A stretch of DNA of 64,000 nt from Mycolicibacterium novocastrense (lineage in GTDB: Bacteria; Actinomycetota; Actinomycetes; Mycobacteriales; Mycobacteriaceae), in the NCBI RefSeq assembly GCF_001570485.1, contig NZ_BCTA01000023.1:124001-188000 (forward strand), written 5' to 3'. Made by a program: the position numbers and the translations under genes. The notes under the pieces were generated by a model, which saw only the letters and a list, made by a program, of their open reading frames with translations, did not search any database and was not told the origin of the DNA. Positions 1-8,254 of the stretch are shown in pieces. Each line of letters starts with the position of its first letter. The first letter of the stretch is position 1.

Positions 1-333
1 CTCACTGGCGGCTGCGACGGTGAGCGCCAGGACCGCAAGGTTTGGCGGAGGGTTCCTGCGGTCGCCGACTGCCCATTTCCGCCAGACCGACCGAAGCGGG
101 CCGAAGACATCAAGCGGATTATCAAGGTCGACGTACCTGGCTACCACCCTGCCGAGTTGGGCACTAGGGTTTTGTTCGGCGGTCCACTGCCTGATCTCGT
201 CCGACAACTCGAGGTCCAGGATGAAGGGGCCGGAGGGGTCGCGCTCACGAAAGAAGGCGCGCTCGAGCAACTCCTGCCAGCGAACAAGATCGTCTGGCAG
301 CTCCGTCTGACCCGATGGCTCTCTCTCCCCCAT
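1..333 (-). CDS. Hypothetical protein downstream of the cytosine methyltransferase (partial, runs off left edge)
   Basis: Reading from the ATG at 333 there are 111 codons with no stop before the window ends, so the 3' part of the gene is missing. The visible N-terminus starts MGEREPSGQTELPDDL and is acidic and Trp-rich, with no signal peptide or membrane segment. It lies on the same strand as the methyltransferase gene and begins 85 bp after that gene's stop, which suggests co-transcription. I do not recognise the family. Genes in this position beside a Dcm/Vsr pair are often restriction or other defence components, but that is inference from position only. Confidence 0.6.
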   Translation of the reverse strand, partial: MGEREPSGQTELPDDLVRWQELLERAFFRERDPSGPFILDLELSDEIRQWTAEQNPSAQLGRVVARYVDLDNPLDVFGPLRSVWRKWAVGDRRNPPPNLAVLALTVAAASE

Positions 334-418
334 TGCGAAGGCAGGCTAGCAACTAGCACCGACGACTCGCACCGTGTTCAGCAACTTGTCGTTTGGCGGA
401 TAGGCCGCGGTCGCAGCT

Positions 419-1399
419 CTACGCCGAGCGGGGCTCGGCGAGTGTGGAAGCGGATGTGCGGCCCTCCATCGCCGAGAAAATGGCTCGACCGAGGGCGGCA
501 GCGACAGGCGGTGGTAGCGCGTTTCCAATTTGGCGATAAGCCGCAGTTTTTCTGCCGCAGAACGACCATTCGGGAGGGAATCCTTGCAGCACGGCGACCA
601 TCTGTAGCGTCAGCCGCGGAACATGGTCGTGGGAGGAATCCCTTGAGGGCCCCGCATCAGCGATGCCTCCGCCGTCTACGCCGAGCTTAAGCCATGCTGC
701 TCGGGCACGGGTGGGACCCAGATCTGCCCCACCGTGCTTCTTCGACCCGCCAACCAACGTCGGGCCGATGGAGTTCGCACGACGTGCCCAGTCTGCAGCT
801 CCCGGCCAACCGTCCCGCGCCATAAGCGGATATAGCACTTCCCCTACTGTTGTGGCTTTGGGCGACGGATCCGGCCATTGAAATCGAGCAAAGGTGCGCT
901 TTCTCGCTGCATAGAGAATGAATCGGGGTCGGAGCTGTGGTACGCCGAAATCACTGGACGTTATGAGCTTCCATTCTGACTCATAACCGAGCCGCGCGAG
1001 CTGGGCTTGTATCGCCGCCCGATAAGGAGCAAATCGCTTAGTCGATAGTCCGCGTACGTTTTCTAACAGAACACTAGCGGGTCGCGCTTCCGCGACTAGG
1101 CGGAGCGCCTCGGGAAAGAGATCTCGCTCATCCGCAGGCCCTAGCTGTCTGCCGGCGACAGAGAACGGGGGGCACGGGACACCTCCCGCCAAGAGATCAA
1201 CTCCCCGGTAAAGCCGTCCGTCGAGCTCTCGAATGTCTCCTTCGCGCACGCTCCACTGAGGCCGGTTGAGCCGTAGGGTATCGCATGCCTCAGGCGCGAT
1301 CTCGACAGCTAGCTCGTGCGTGAACCCGCCAAGCTCCAGCCCCAATGACTGGCCGCCGGCTCCGGCGCAAATCTCCAGACAGCTCAGTTGGCTCGCCAT
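419..1399 (-). CDS. DNA (cytosine-5)-methyltransferase
   Basis: This 326-residue protein transfers a methyl group from S-adenosylmethionine to C5 of cytosine in DNA. The family motifs are in order: SAM-binding motif I (CAGAGGQSLG from residue 11), the catalytic Pro-Cys loop GGVPCPPFS with Cys76, the ENV motif at 113-115, the QxRxR-type motif VIII at 155-159, and the C-terminal motif X (RQIGNALPPPVAAALG). The stretch between motifs VIII and IX, which carries target recognition, is short, so the enzyme is compact for its family. A vsr gene lies divergently 113 bp upstream, and a same-strand unknown gene follows. The pairing suggests a restriction-modification or solitary Dcm/Vsr locus; the recognition site cannot be read from the sequence. 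Confidence 0.93.
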   Translation of the reverse strand: MASQLSCLEICAGAGGQSLGLELGGFTHELAVEIAPEACDTLRLNRPQWSVREGDIRELDGRLYRGVDLLAGGVPCPPFSVAGRQLGPADERDLFPEALRLVAEARPASVLLENVRGLSTKRFAPYRAAIQAQLARLGYESEWKLITSSDFGVPQLRPRFILYAARKRTFARFQWPDPSPKATTVGEVLYPLMARDGWPGAADWARRANSIGPTLVGGSKKHGGADLGPTRARAAWLKLGVDGGGIADAGPSRDSSHDHVPRLTLQMVAVLQGFPPEWSFCGRKTAAYRQIGNALPPPVAAALGRAIFSAMEGRTSASTLAEPRSA

Positions 1400-1512
1400 C
1401 CTGCCTCTCCCGTGTCAATCGAACATACATTCGATAAGTTCAGCATAGCGCTCTGCTGCCCCGGCCGGAGCCTGCTCATGACGAGAGATGCGCTGGCTCG
1501 TACCGTAATGGT

Positions 1513-1989
1513 GTGAACGATCGTGTACGTGTCACCACGCCGACTGGTTCGGCACCCAACTACGTGACGTCGCCGGGCCGTTCGCGCAACATGGCGGGTA
1601 TCCGTCGCTGCGACACGAGGCCGGAAATTGTCCTGCGGCGTGCGCTCCATCGCTTGGGTCTTCGATTCCGCAAAGACTTTCCGGTGCGGATCGGTTCGAA
1701 AACAATCCGGCCGGACATCGTCTTCACTAAGCGCCGGGTTGCAGTGTTCGTTGATGGTTGCTTCTGGCATTCGTGTCCAGAGCACGGTCGACGGCCGACG
1801 GTCAACGACGAGTACTGGGGGCCGAAGCTGGCACGGAATATGGCACGCGACCAAGAACAGACATTTTTACTTAAACAGGAGGGTTGGTCAGTACTCCGGT
1901 TCTGGGAGCACGAAGACCCACTCTCTGCTGCTGATCGCGTCGCGCAGTACGCCCGGAAGGCCTACCGGGCGGATGAGGCGCCGGGATGA
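1513..1989 (+). CDS. vsr: Very short patch repair endonuclease (Vsr)
   Basis: Vsr nicks DNA next to T:G mismatches that arise when 5-methylcytosine deaminates, so it normally accompanies a C5 methyltransferase, as it does here on the opposite strand. The 158-residue protein shows the N-terminal family signature around MAGIRRCDTRPE, the phosphodiesterase core RPDIVFTKRRVAVFVDG, and the hallmark GCFWHSCPEH with His and Cys zinc or catalytic residues, followed by NARD-like and FWEHE motifs. The GTG at 1513 gives an N-terminus of normal length; an upstream ATG is followed at once by a stop. The divergent promoters of vsr and the methyltransferase must lie in 1400-1512. Confidence 0.93.
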   Translation: MNDRVRVTTPTGSAPNYVTSPGRSRNMAGIRRCDTRPEIVLRRALHRLGLRFRKDFPVRIGSKTIRPDIVFTKRRVAVFVDGCFWHSCPEHGRRPTVNDEYWGPKLARNMARDQEQTFLLKQEGWSVLRFWEHEDPLSAADRVAQYARKAYRADEAPG

Positions 1990-2281
1990 TGCAGCGCGAC
2001 GCGCAACTACCTACACGCGGATCGGACGAGTGTTGACGTATTGCGGTGGGTTTGGGTTTGATTGACCGGTTGATCGCCGATGCGCGGTCGGCATCATAGT
2101 CCGGCATCGTTATGGGTCTGTTTTCGCGACGGCGCACACCGTGACGCGGAGGATCATCTGGAGGCAGACCACGATCGTCAGTGACGGCTGCTCTCTCGGT
2201 TCCCGGGCGTCGACTCCAGCCCGAAGCAATTCGGCGCCGGTGTTGCGCGTGCGATGATCTTTGCAAGCAAAGGAGCTTGAG

Positions 2282-3433
2282 ATGGGGTTTGAGCGAATCG
2301 ACGACCTACTGAACAGCGTGACCGCGGACGGGTCGCTACACGGAGTTGCTGCCACAGTCGTTGGCCGCGACGGCGTCCTCTACGAAGGCGTGGCCGGTGA
2401 TGCGAAGCCCGACAGCATGTTCCGCAACGCATCCATGACCAAGGCCGTCGCCACCACCACCGCGCTGCAGCTCGTCGAACAGGGACGCATCGACCTCGAT
2501 GCGCCCGTCGCTTCGATCCTTCCCGAGTTCGGCGAGCTCCAGGTGCTCGGCGGTTTCGAGAGCGGGGAACCCGTCCTGCGTGCACCCAGGGCGCAGGCGA
2601 CCGTCCGCCAGCTGATGAACCACACGGCCGGCTGCGGCTACCACTTCATGAACCAGAAGCTCTTCACCTACTGCACCGAGCAAGGCTTTCCCACCCCGCT
2701 CGACGGACTCAAGCAGGGCATCCACGCGCCGCTGGTCAACGATCCCGGCACGGTCTGGGAGTACGGCGTCAGCACCGACTGGCTCGGCATGGTCGTGGAG
2801 GCCGTGAGTGGCCAGACGCTCGCCGACTACCTCGCCGAGCACGTCTACGGCCCGCTCGGGATGACGGACTCGACATTCGCCCCGACCGAGGAGCAGCGTG
2901 CCCGGTTGCTGCCCATCCGTTTTCGCGCGCCGGACGGCAGCCTTGTACCGACCGAGCTCGACCTGCCCGCCAACCCCGAGTGGGACGCCGCCGGCCACGG
3001 CTCCTACGGCACGGTCGCCGACTACGGACGATTCGTCCGGGCCTGGCTCAACGGCGGCGAACTCGAGGGAACGCGCATCCTCAAACAGGAGACCGTGGAA
3101 CTCGCCCTGCGCGACCATCTCGACGGGGCGCCGCTACCGAAGAAGATGGAACCGACGGTCCCCGAGCTGGCCAACCCGGTCGAGCTGCTCGACGTGCCGC
3201 AGGGGTGGGGCCTCGGGTTCCACCTGTACCTGGTCGACCTGCCCGGTATGCGCAGCGCCGGCTCGGCCGACTGGTCAGGACTGTTCAACAGCTTCTTCTG
3301 GATCGACCGCAAGGCGGGGATCGGCGCCGTCATCGCCACGCAGCTGCTGCCGTTCTTCGACGCCAAGGTGGTCGAGACGATCCTCGGCTTCGAAGCCGCC
3401 GTCTACGCAGAACTCGGCGCGAACGTCTCCTGA
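2282..3433 (+). CDS. Serine hydrolase, beta-lactamase/esterase (class C-like) family
   Basis: This 383-residue protein belongs to the penicillin-binding-protein fold that includes class C beta-lactamases and EstB-type esterases. The catalytic SxxK motif is SMTK at residues 51-54, and the second motif is the tyrosine-containing YGVS near residue 161. There is no signal peptide, so it probably acts in the cytoplasm as an esterase or related hydrolase rather than as a secreted beta-lactamase; the substrate is unknown. The ATG at 2282 is preferred over the in-frame TTG at 2261 because an AAGGAG ribosome-binding site lies six bases before it. A short hairpin near 3466-3481 follows the stop. No operon partner is evident. 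Confidence 0.85.
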   Translation: MGFERIDDLLNSVTADGSLHGVAATVVGRDGVLYEGVAGDAKPDSMFRNASMTKAVATTTALQLVEQGRIDLDAPVASILPEFGELQVLGGFESGEPVLRAPRAQATVRQLMNHTAGCGYHFMNQKLFTYCTEQGFPTPLDGLKQGIHAPLVNDPGTVWEYGVSTDWLGMVVEAVSGQTLADYLAEHVYGPLGMTDSTFAPTEEQRARLLPIRFRAPDGSLVPTELDLPANPEWDAAGHGSYGTVADYGRFVRAWLNGGELEGTRILKQETVELALRDHLDGAPLPKKMEPTVPELANPVELLDVPQGWGLGFHLYLVDLPGMRSAGSADWSGLFNSFFWIDRKAGIGAVIATQLLPFFDAKVVETILGFEAAVYAELGANVS

Positions 3434-3577
3434 GCACCGCCGTCCGACGCCGCTACCGACGACACGAGGTTGTCGAATCAGATAGTTGTAAATGCGGCAA
3501 TCACAGCCGCGGGGTTTGGCGACAGCCCATGTCTGACGCCAACTTAGCAACGGCACCGAGCCGTAGGCGCCGCGATG

Positions 3578-4321
3578 CTATGAGCCAGCGGTGAATCGGT
3601 TGTCGTTGAGGCGCTTGAGGGCTCGGCCGTCGGTTAGTTCGTCGCGGTGCTCGGGATATCGCCAATAGAAGCGCACCAATTCGCGGAGGTCTCGCCCGTC
3701 CGGAGTGAATGAGGCTGCCGGGAGGGTCGGCGCGCTGCCGTCGGACATCACAAAGACTATTGCGTTCGGTGTCGCCGCAGTCTGGTTCGGCGCCACATCC
3801 GTGATGTCTGTTACCTGTGTCCAGTCGCCGCTCTGAGGTCGCCAGCCCTGCACGATCACGAATCCGGTGGGTGTGAGGCGCAGATGGTGGAGGCTGCCTC
3901 GGCGGAGCGTCCGCCACAAGATCGGTACTCCCATGATTGCGGCTACCGCGCTGACAAACGGAATGGCATAGCGCATCTGCTCGGGCACCGGAATGTCCAC
4001 CATCCCGAGGGGTCCGAAAATCGCGAACAATCCGCCGGCCACGGTTAGTCCAAGTACGGCAATCTTGATCGGGATGTCTATGCCGCGATCCGGCCGAATG
4101 GTGGTTCCCTGCTCGTCGAATTCCCCAACGGGAGACACCTTCCCGGGGACGACCTTCGCAAACGGAACAATGAAGCCGAGGCAGAACATCGAGAACCCAA
4201 GTGACACCAGCGCCGTCAAATATTCACCGCGACCAACGCTGATGACCGCCCAAGCCGCCGCCAGAATGCCCACAGTGCCGGCAAGCAGCGCGCAGAGTAT
4301 CGCGATCGGAAGGATCTTCAT
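3578..4321 (-). CDS. Multi-pass membrane protein, paralogue of the gene at 4496-5278
   Basis: This 247-residue protein has two N-terminal transmembrane helices, a cytoplasmic or loop section, two more hydrophobic segments around residues 85-135 and a soluble C-terminal domain of about 110 residues. Its end (FYWRYPEHRDELTDGRALKR and onward) closely matches the end of the neighbouring membrane protein, so the two are paralogues by duplication. The start is placed at the ATG at 4321 because translation then begins directly before the first helix; an upstream in-frame extension adds only basic residues. Both genes lie downstream of an ESX-type effector on the same strand. Membrane immunity factors are one reading; no family name could be assigned. 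Confidence 0.8.
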   Translation of the reverse strand: MKILPIAILCALLAGTVGILAAAWAVISVGRGEYLTALVSLGFSMFCLGFIVPFAKVVPGKVSPVGEFDEQGTTIRPDRGIDIPIKIAVLGLTVAGGLFAIFGPLGMVDIPVPEQMRYAIPFVSAVAAIMGVPILWRTLRRGSLHHLRLTPTGFVIVQGWRPQSGDWTQVTDITDVAPNQTAATPNAIVFVMSDGSAPTLPAASFTPDGRDLRELVRFYWRYPEHRDELTDGRALKRLNDNRFTAGS

Positions 4322-4495
4322 TTGGGACACACGATATTGCCGATGATGCCGCCGACATAACCGAATGTGCACACTTACAGCGTTTCCTCGATCACGTCAC
4401 CGGGTGACTGGTCGCGAGCGTGGCGCACTGCTGGCCGAGCACCGAACTGCGCGCACTTGGTGATGAACGCTTGCCGACGTCGAGTACTTCGGCCA

Positions 4496-5278
4496 TCAAT
4501 CGAGCGCGAATCGTCCGTCACGAAACCGCTCGGCCGCACGGTGATCCACCAACTCCATTCGATCCTCGGGGTGTTTCCAGTAGTGGCGCACCATCCAATA
4601 GAGCGGCACACCGGTCGGCACGTACAAGTTCAGTCCGCCTATGACTTCCTCGGTGCCATCGCGCAAGCACAGCACCACTGACCTACCGGCCTTCCTTCCG
4701 TCCTTGGTGTCTGAGTGGTCCTTGACATCGACAACGTCGTCCCACTCCAAAACCCTCGTCTTCAGAACGTCGGCGATCTCGACCATCGCCGGGGTGAACT
4801 TGAGGTAGCCGATGCCGCCACGCCGCACCCACGCGACGAGAGCGATGACGGAGAACAAAGCTGTTAGGGCAAAGAGCGGTGGTGAGAAGATCTGCAACCC
4901 ACGGGACATCGGGATATCGATTGCTCCTCGCGGCAGATAGAACGCCAGAAGGGCACCCGATGGGGCCATGACAATCAGCCCCACGACGTACAGCACGCCC
5001 ACCCGCTTGTCCGGCCAGACGGTGAATCCCGTTGGATCGTTGGATGTTCGGGTCTGCGCCTTGCCTGTGGCGGCCAGCAGTAGGCCCGCCATCATCAACA
5101 CTGGAAACGTGACGAAGCCGATCAGTAGTACGGTCGTCAAGTAGTTGCCTCGGAGGCCGGCCAAGATACCGCGAACGACAAAATAGAGCAGGCCCGCCGA
5201 TACGCCCATGACTAGCCAATACAGGCGTCGGTTGACCTTGGCCCAGTTCGCGGGTTCGGGAAGATTCAGTACGGACAC
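4496..5278 (-). CDS. Multi-pass membrane protein, candidate immunity factor of the adjacent WXG effector
   Basis: This is a 260-residue protein with two N-terminal helices (around residues 17-40 and 48-70), two further helices (around 95-115 and 130-150) and a soluble C-terminal domain. The C-terminus (YWKHPEDRMELVDHRAAERF) repeats the pattern seen in the protein encoded at 3578-4321. Its start overlaps the end of the WXG effector gene by 13 bp, so the two are probably translated together. Tight coupling of a membrane protein to a secreted effector with a hydrophobic C-terminus is what an immunity protein would look like, but the role is inferred from context alone. Confidence 0.8.
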   Translation of the reverse strand: MSVLNLPEPANWAKVNRRLYWLVMGVSAGLLYFVVRGILAGLRGNYLTTVLLIGFVTFPVLMMAGLLLAATGKAQTRTSNDPTGFTVWPDKRVGVLYVVGLIVMAPSGALLAFYLPRGAIDIPMSRGLQIFSPPLFALTALFSVIALVAWVRRGGIGYLKFTPAMVEIADVLKTRVLEWDDVVDVKDHSDTKDGRKAGRSVVLCLRDGTEEVIGGLNLYVPTGVPLYWMVRHYWKHPEDRMELVDHRAAERFRDGRFALD

Positions 5279-6636
5279 ACGACCTCACCAATGAACTTGC
5301 CCATTTCCACGCCGCCTACAGTTCCGGCGACGGCCCCGATAATGGTAAGAAGCGGCACGGCTCCTACCGCCAGGGGACCAGTCGCTGCGCCAGCTGCCGC
5401 ACCGAACTCAGCGAGGCCCCCGCCTCCACCACCGCCGGCCACCCCGGCCACCAGTGCGATGCACCGATCTTTGTCCGACTCAGCCATCACCATGTCAAAG
5501 ACCGTTGTCGCGACTGTCACTGCCGGTCCACCGAACTTCATTGTCTTTCCGATATTTTCGGCCGTTTCCGCGGTGACCATCGGCAAGGATCCGCCACGCG
5601 CGATGTGCTTCTCCAGGCCCGACATTGCAGCTGTGGTACCCGTCGATATGTTGTCGATCAGCTCGACGGGCACCGCACTGTGCCGACCGTCTGCGGTAGT
5701 GAAGCCGGCCTGTCGGTAACCGGTGGGGTCCATCGACATCGTCCAGTTCGAGCCGTCGGCGAAAGTGATTGAGGTGTAGTCACAGTCGTTGGACAGGTCA
5801 TGCCACGAACTGGTGCGCGCTACAAAGTCACCATTCTTGTCGAACTCCTCGAGTTCGTAGAAGTTCTGCTTGCTGGGCCACTCGAACGGATCCATGCGGG
5901 TGGTGACGGCCTTGCTGCCGTCCTGTTTGATCACCGTCGTCACCTCCTCGCCGTACGCGTTCGTGGACTCGACGACCTCCCGGACGTTCTGCTGCTGATC
6001 GGCGGAACGAATCGCCTCCTGCGCCACCGCGCCGATGGCTGTTCGGGGGTCGGCCACCTCATCGGGTGGTCGCTGCGCCGTGGGTAGCAGGATCCCGCCC
6101 AGATCGGCTGGCAGTCCCGCCTCAACGAACCCGAACTGGCTGCCTAGGGCCGTCACCGCGTTCGCGGTCGCGTTGTCCGCCTCACCGACAGCGATCAGCA
6201 TCGTGTTGACGGTGGCCTGCTCCTGCAAGGCCAACGCCTGCAGCTTGGCCATGTCCTCCTCGGACATGTAGACCGGGTCGACGAGCACGACCCATTGATC
6301 GCTGACGTTCAACGGGCCCGCGTCGAGTTCGTCGGCCTTGGCCAACAACGCTTTACGCGCACTACCGATCGACTCGGCACCGCCACTCAACGCCGCTGAG
6401 ACCGCTTTGGCGTAGTCCGAGAACATCGACGCTTGGCGCGCCGCTCGACCGAACATTGCGTTCGCCGCGGCGTGCGACTTGCCTGACCATGCCCGCGTTT
6501 CCGGCATCCGCGTGCAGGCGTCGTCGATGCCCGACACGCCGTCGACGACTGTCTGCGCTGCCGTGATAATCGCCGCGGCCGACGTCGCCAACGACTCTGG
6601 ATTCCAACTCTGGAGAGTCGGGCGAGAGGGCAGCAT
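5266..6636 (-). CDS. WXG-domain protein, candidate ESX-secreted effector with glycine-rich hydrophobic C-terminus
   Basis: This 456-residue protein has a helical N-terminal domain carrying a WXG motif (W50-S-G52), as in type VII secretion substrates. A middle region (about 200-330) is rich in charged and aromatic residues. The C-terminal 90 residues are strongly hydrophobic and glycine-rich (VAGVAGGGGGGGLAEFG, then GAVAGTVGGVEMG), suggesting a membrane-inserting or glycine-zipper segment. An EspC-like partner gene ends only three bases upstream, and a membrane protein gene overlaps its 3' end. The layout matches the TNT toxin cassette at 18.3-20.7 kb. I do not recognise the C-terminal domain; a membrane-acting toxin is inference. 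Confidence 0.8.
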   Translation of the reverse strand: MLPSRPTLQSWNPESLATSAAAIITAAQTVVDGVSGIDDACTRMPETRAWSGKSHAAANAMFGRAARQASMFSDYAKAVSAALSGGAESIGSARKALLAKADELDAGPLNVSDQWVVLVDPVYMSEEDMAKLQALALQEQATVNTMLIAVGEADNATANAVTALGSQFGFVEAGLPADLGGILLPTAQRPPDEVADPRTAIGAVAQEAIRSADQQQNVREVVESTNAYGEEVTTVIKQDGSKAVTTRMDPFEWPSKQNFYELEEFDKNGDFVARTSSWHDLSNDCDYTSITFADGSNWTMSMDPTGYRQAGFTTADGRHSAVPVELIDNISTGTTAAMSGLEKHIARGGSLPMVTAETAENIGKTMKFGGPAVTVATTVFDMVMAESDKDRCIALVAGVAGGGGGGGLAEFGAAAGAATGPLAVGAVPLLTIIGAVAGTVGGVEMGKFIGEVVCPY

Positions 6637-6639
6637 CGG

Positions 6640-6930
6640 TCAGAACAGCCCGTCGAATTCGCCGGCCAAGGCCTCGTCAGTTACCTCGAAGGTGTCGCCG
6701 ACGCCGCGCACGGCCTGGCCCATCCGAGCCACGTTCTGCGCCAGGCCCTCGGCCACCTTGGTGAAATGTTCGCCGACCGACCTCGCCGCCCACTGCGTTG
6801 TGGATCCGGGCAATCCGTCGGCCGCCGAAGTGGTCGTCGGGCCCACCGCGGCTCCCGTGATGCGACCGCTGACGGCGTCGACGTGCGCGGCGAAGGCCCG
6901 CAGGACCTCCGGATCGACCAGCACAGACAT
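6640..6930 (-). CDS. EspC-like small type VII secretion partner
   Basis: This 96-residue, mainly helical acidic protein resembles the EspC/DUF2580-type substrates of mycobacterial ESX systems. It starts MSVLVDPEVLRAFAAHV, the usual family opening. Near the C-terminus is FEVTD (residues 81-85), which fits the YxxxD/E secretion signal except that phenylalanine replaces tyrosine. It directly precedes the WXG effector gene with a three-base gap, so the two are probably co-secreted as a pair. Annotation as a type VII target is based on length, opening motif and context. Confidence 0.75.
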   Translation of the reverse strand: MSVLVDPEVLRAFAAHVDAVSGRITGAAVGPTTTSAADGLPGSTTQWAARSVGEHFTKVAEGLAQNVARMGQAVRGVGDTFEVTDEALAGEFDGLF

Positions 6931-7050
6931 ACCCCGCCTCGAATTGATGGTGTGTCTAGATTCTTAACACGCCCCCGGCGCACCGGGACGCACCAATTTC
7001 GTCTCTGGGACCGCCCCGGAGGTCTCGCACCGAGGCTCGGTATGTGAACT

Positions 7051-7085
7051 GCCCGGGTGCATCGCGATCAGCGTGTCACCCGGGC
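7051..7085 (-). terminator. Candidate hairpin terminator
   Basis: Perfect 9-base arms (GCCCGGGTG and CACCCGGGC) are separated by 17 bases just beyond the stop of the gene ending at 7101 on the minus strand. There is no T tract, as is common in mycobacteria. The right part of this hairpin also matches a stretch inside prfC. Confidence 0.4.
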
Positions 7086-7100
7086 GCAGCGTGCCAAGCG

Positions 7101-7490
7101 TCAGGCGGCTTGCCGTTCGAGCTCCCTCGTCGGCTCAGCGGGCATGGACGTGGCGACGTCCAACAACTGCTCGTGGTTATCGCGCACACCGCGGTACGTC
7201 GACAGATAGTGGTCGATCTGCTCGCGGCGCAGTGGTCGCGCCCAGATGTTCTCGCTGGGGATCTCGATACCGCTGTCGTTGGATTCTGCGCGCTTGCGGG
7301 CACCAGCGCGGAATCCCGCCACTGCCGCCACCATCAACACGACCATGCCGGCCCCGATGATCCCCGCCACCGCACTTTGAGCGGCCAGCGCGTAAACGAA
7401 CGTCCCGAGCGCCGCGAAACTCAGCAGCAGGGACACATACCCAACCGCAGTCGGTGGAATTCGTCCTATCGCCTTCAACATCAAAAGCAC
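7101..7490 (-). CDS. Small membrane protein divergent from a TetR regulator
   Basis: This 129-residue protein has two transmembrane helices (about residues 15-37 and 42-62) and a charged cytoplasmic tail that contains a histidine and tyrosine-rich stretch. I do not recognise a named family. The gene is transcribed away from the TetR regulator at 7587, and the overlapping operator palindromes at 7510-7549 sit directly upstream of its start, so it is the most likely target of that regulator, although the regulator may also control itself. Confidence 0.75.
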   Translation of the reverse strand: MLLMLKAIGRIPPTAVGYVSLLLSFAALGTFVYALAAQSAVAGIIGAGMVVLMVAAVAGFRAGARKRAESNDSGIEIPSENIWARPLRREQIDHYLSTYRGVRDNHEQLLDVATSMPAEPTRELERQAA

Positions 7491-7509
7491 CTCTCGTAAG
7501 CTTCAACGA

Positions 7510-7549
7510 AACGCTACGCGCATCGTAGCGCTACGCTTAGTGTAGCGTT
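7510..7549. promoter_or_regulatory. Two overlapping 19-bp palindromes, TetR-family operator
   Basis: Four copies of the half-site CGCTAC/GTAGCG lie in alternating orientation at 7512, 7525, 7529 and 7542. They form two 19-bp palindromes (7512-7530 and 7529-7547) offset by 17 bp. The outermost ends AACGCTAC and GTAGCGTT are also inverted repeats. The site is centred between two divergent genes, one of which encodes a TetR repressor, which is the usual arrangement for autoregulation. Confidence 0.75.
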
Positions 7550-7586
7550 TTTGCAGCCGGAGATATTCCCGGCCAGAGGAGGTGCG

Positions 7587-8132
7587 ATGGCACAGCGACG
7601 CGACGTCGACGACGGCATCACCGAGGCCACCCTGGCGCTCCTGCGCACCAAAGGGCCCAGCTCCGTGACCGTCGAAGCGGTGGCGGCGCGCTCCGGCATC
7701 GCCAAGACCACCATCTACCGGCGACATCGCGACCGCCGCGACATGCTTGCCGCCGCGCTGACGCGGGTGACCTCTCCCGAACCCCTCGCCGCATCAACCG
7801 CGGCACCGGATCGGTTCCGCTGGCTCATCGCAGAGGCGGTCAAGGCCATCGAGGTCGGCATCGGCTTTGGCGGTCTCGCCGCCATGCTCACCGACGACGA
7901 CCCCGACTTCACCAAGCTCTTCCGCCGCATCCTGGCCAAGGAGCGGGCCGAACTGACATCAGTGATCGACGCGGCCAAGGCCGATGGATCGTTCCGCGCC
8001 GACATCGACAGTGCCACCCTCATCGACGCGGTGGTCGGCGCAGTCATCGCCGAGCGCGCTCGCACGGGCCGCCTTGCGAACGGCTGGGAAGATCGACTGT
8101 TCGACCTCCTCTGGCCGACGGTGCGGGCCTGA
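7587..8132 (+). CDS. TetR-family transcriptional regulator
   Basis: This 181-residue protein has the typical N-terminal helix-turn-helix ([20 protein letters not shown], residues about 32-51) followed by a helical ligand-binding domain. The ATG at 7587 is preceded by an AGAGGAGG ribosome-binding site; an upstream in-frame extension lacks one. The operator between this gene and the divergent membrane-protein gene strongly suggests autoregulation and control of that neighbour. A following DsbA-fold gene on the same strand begins about 120 bp later and may or may not be in the same transcript. The ligand is unknown. Confidence 0.88.
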   Translation: MAQRRDVDDGITEATLALLRTKGPSSVTVEAVAARSGIAKTTIYRRHRDRRDMLAAALTRVTSPEPLAASTAAPDRFRWLIAEAVKAIEVGIGFGGLAAMLTDDDPDFTKLFRRILAKERAELTSVIDAAKADGSFRADIDSATLIDAVVGAVIAERARTGRLANGWEDRLFDLLWPTVRA

Positions 8133-8254
8133 ACCCACCGCTGCCTCACGGCGCACGCTGCCGCCTGCCTGGCGCGGGACGGTACGACCGTCGACTCCGG
8201 CATGTCCAGCTGGCAGGATGGCGACCGTTGGCCGCGCAGATCCGAGGTTCCGAT

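Noticed and set aside
157..690. 177-codon plus-strand frame at the left edge
   Set aside because: Overlaps the methyltransferase and the open minus-strand frame; no family features.
1990..2281. 292-bp gap after vsr searched for a small gene or RNA
   Set aside because: Nothing beyond the promoter and ribosome-binding site of the serine hydrolase could be supported.
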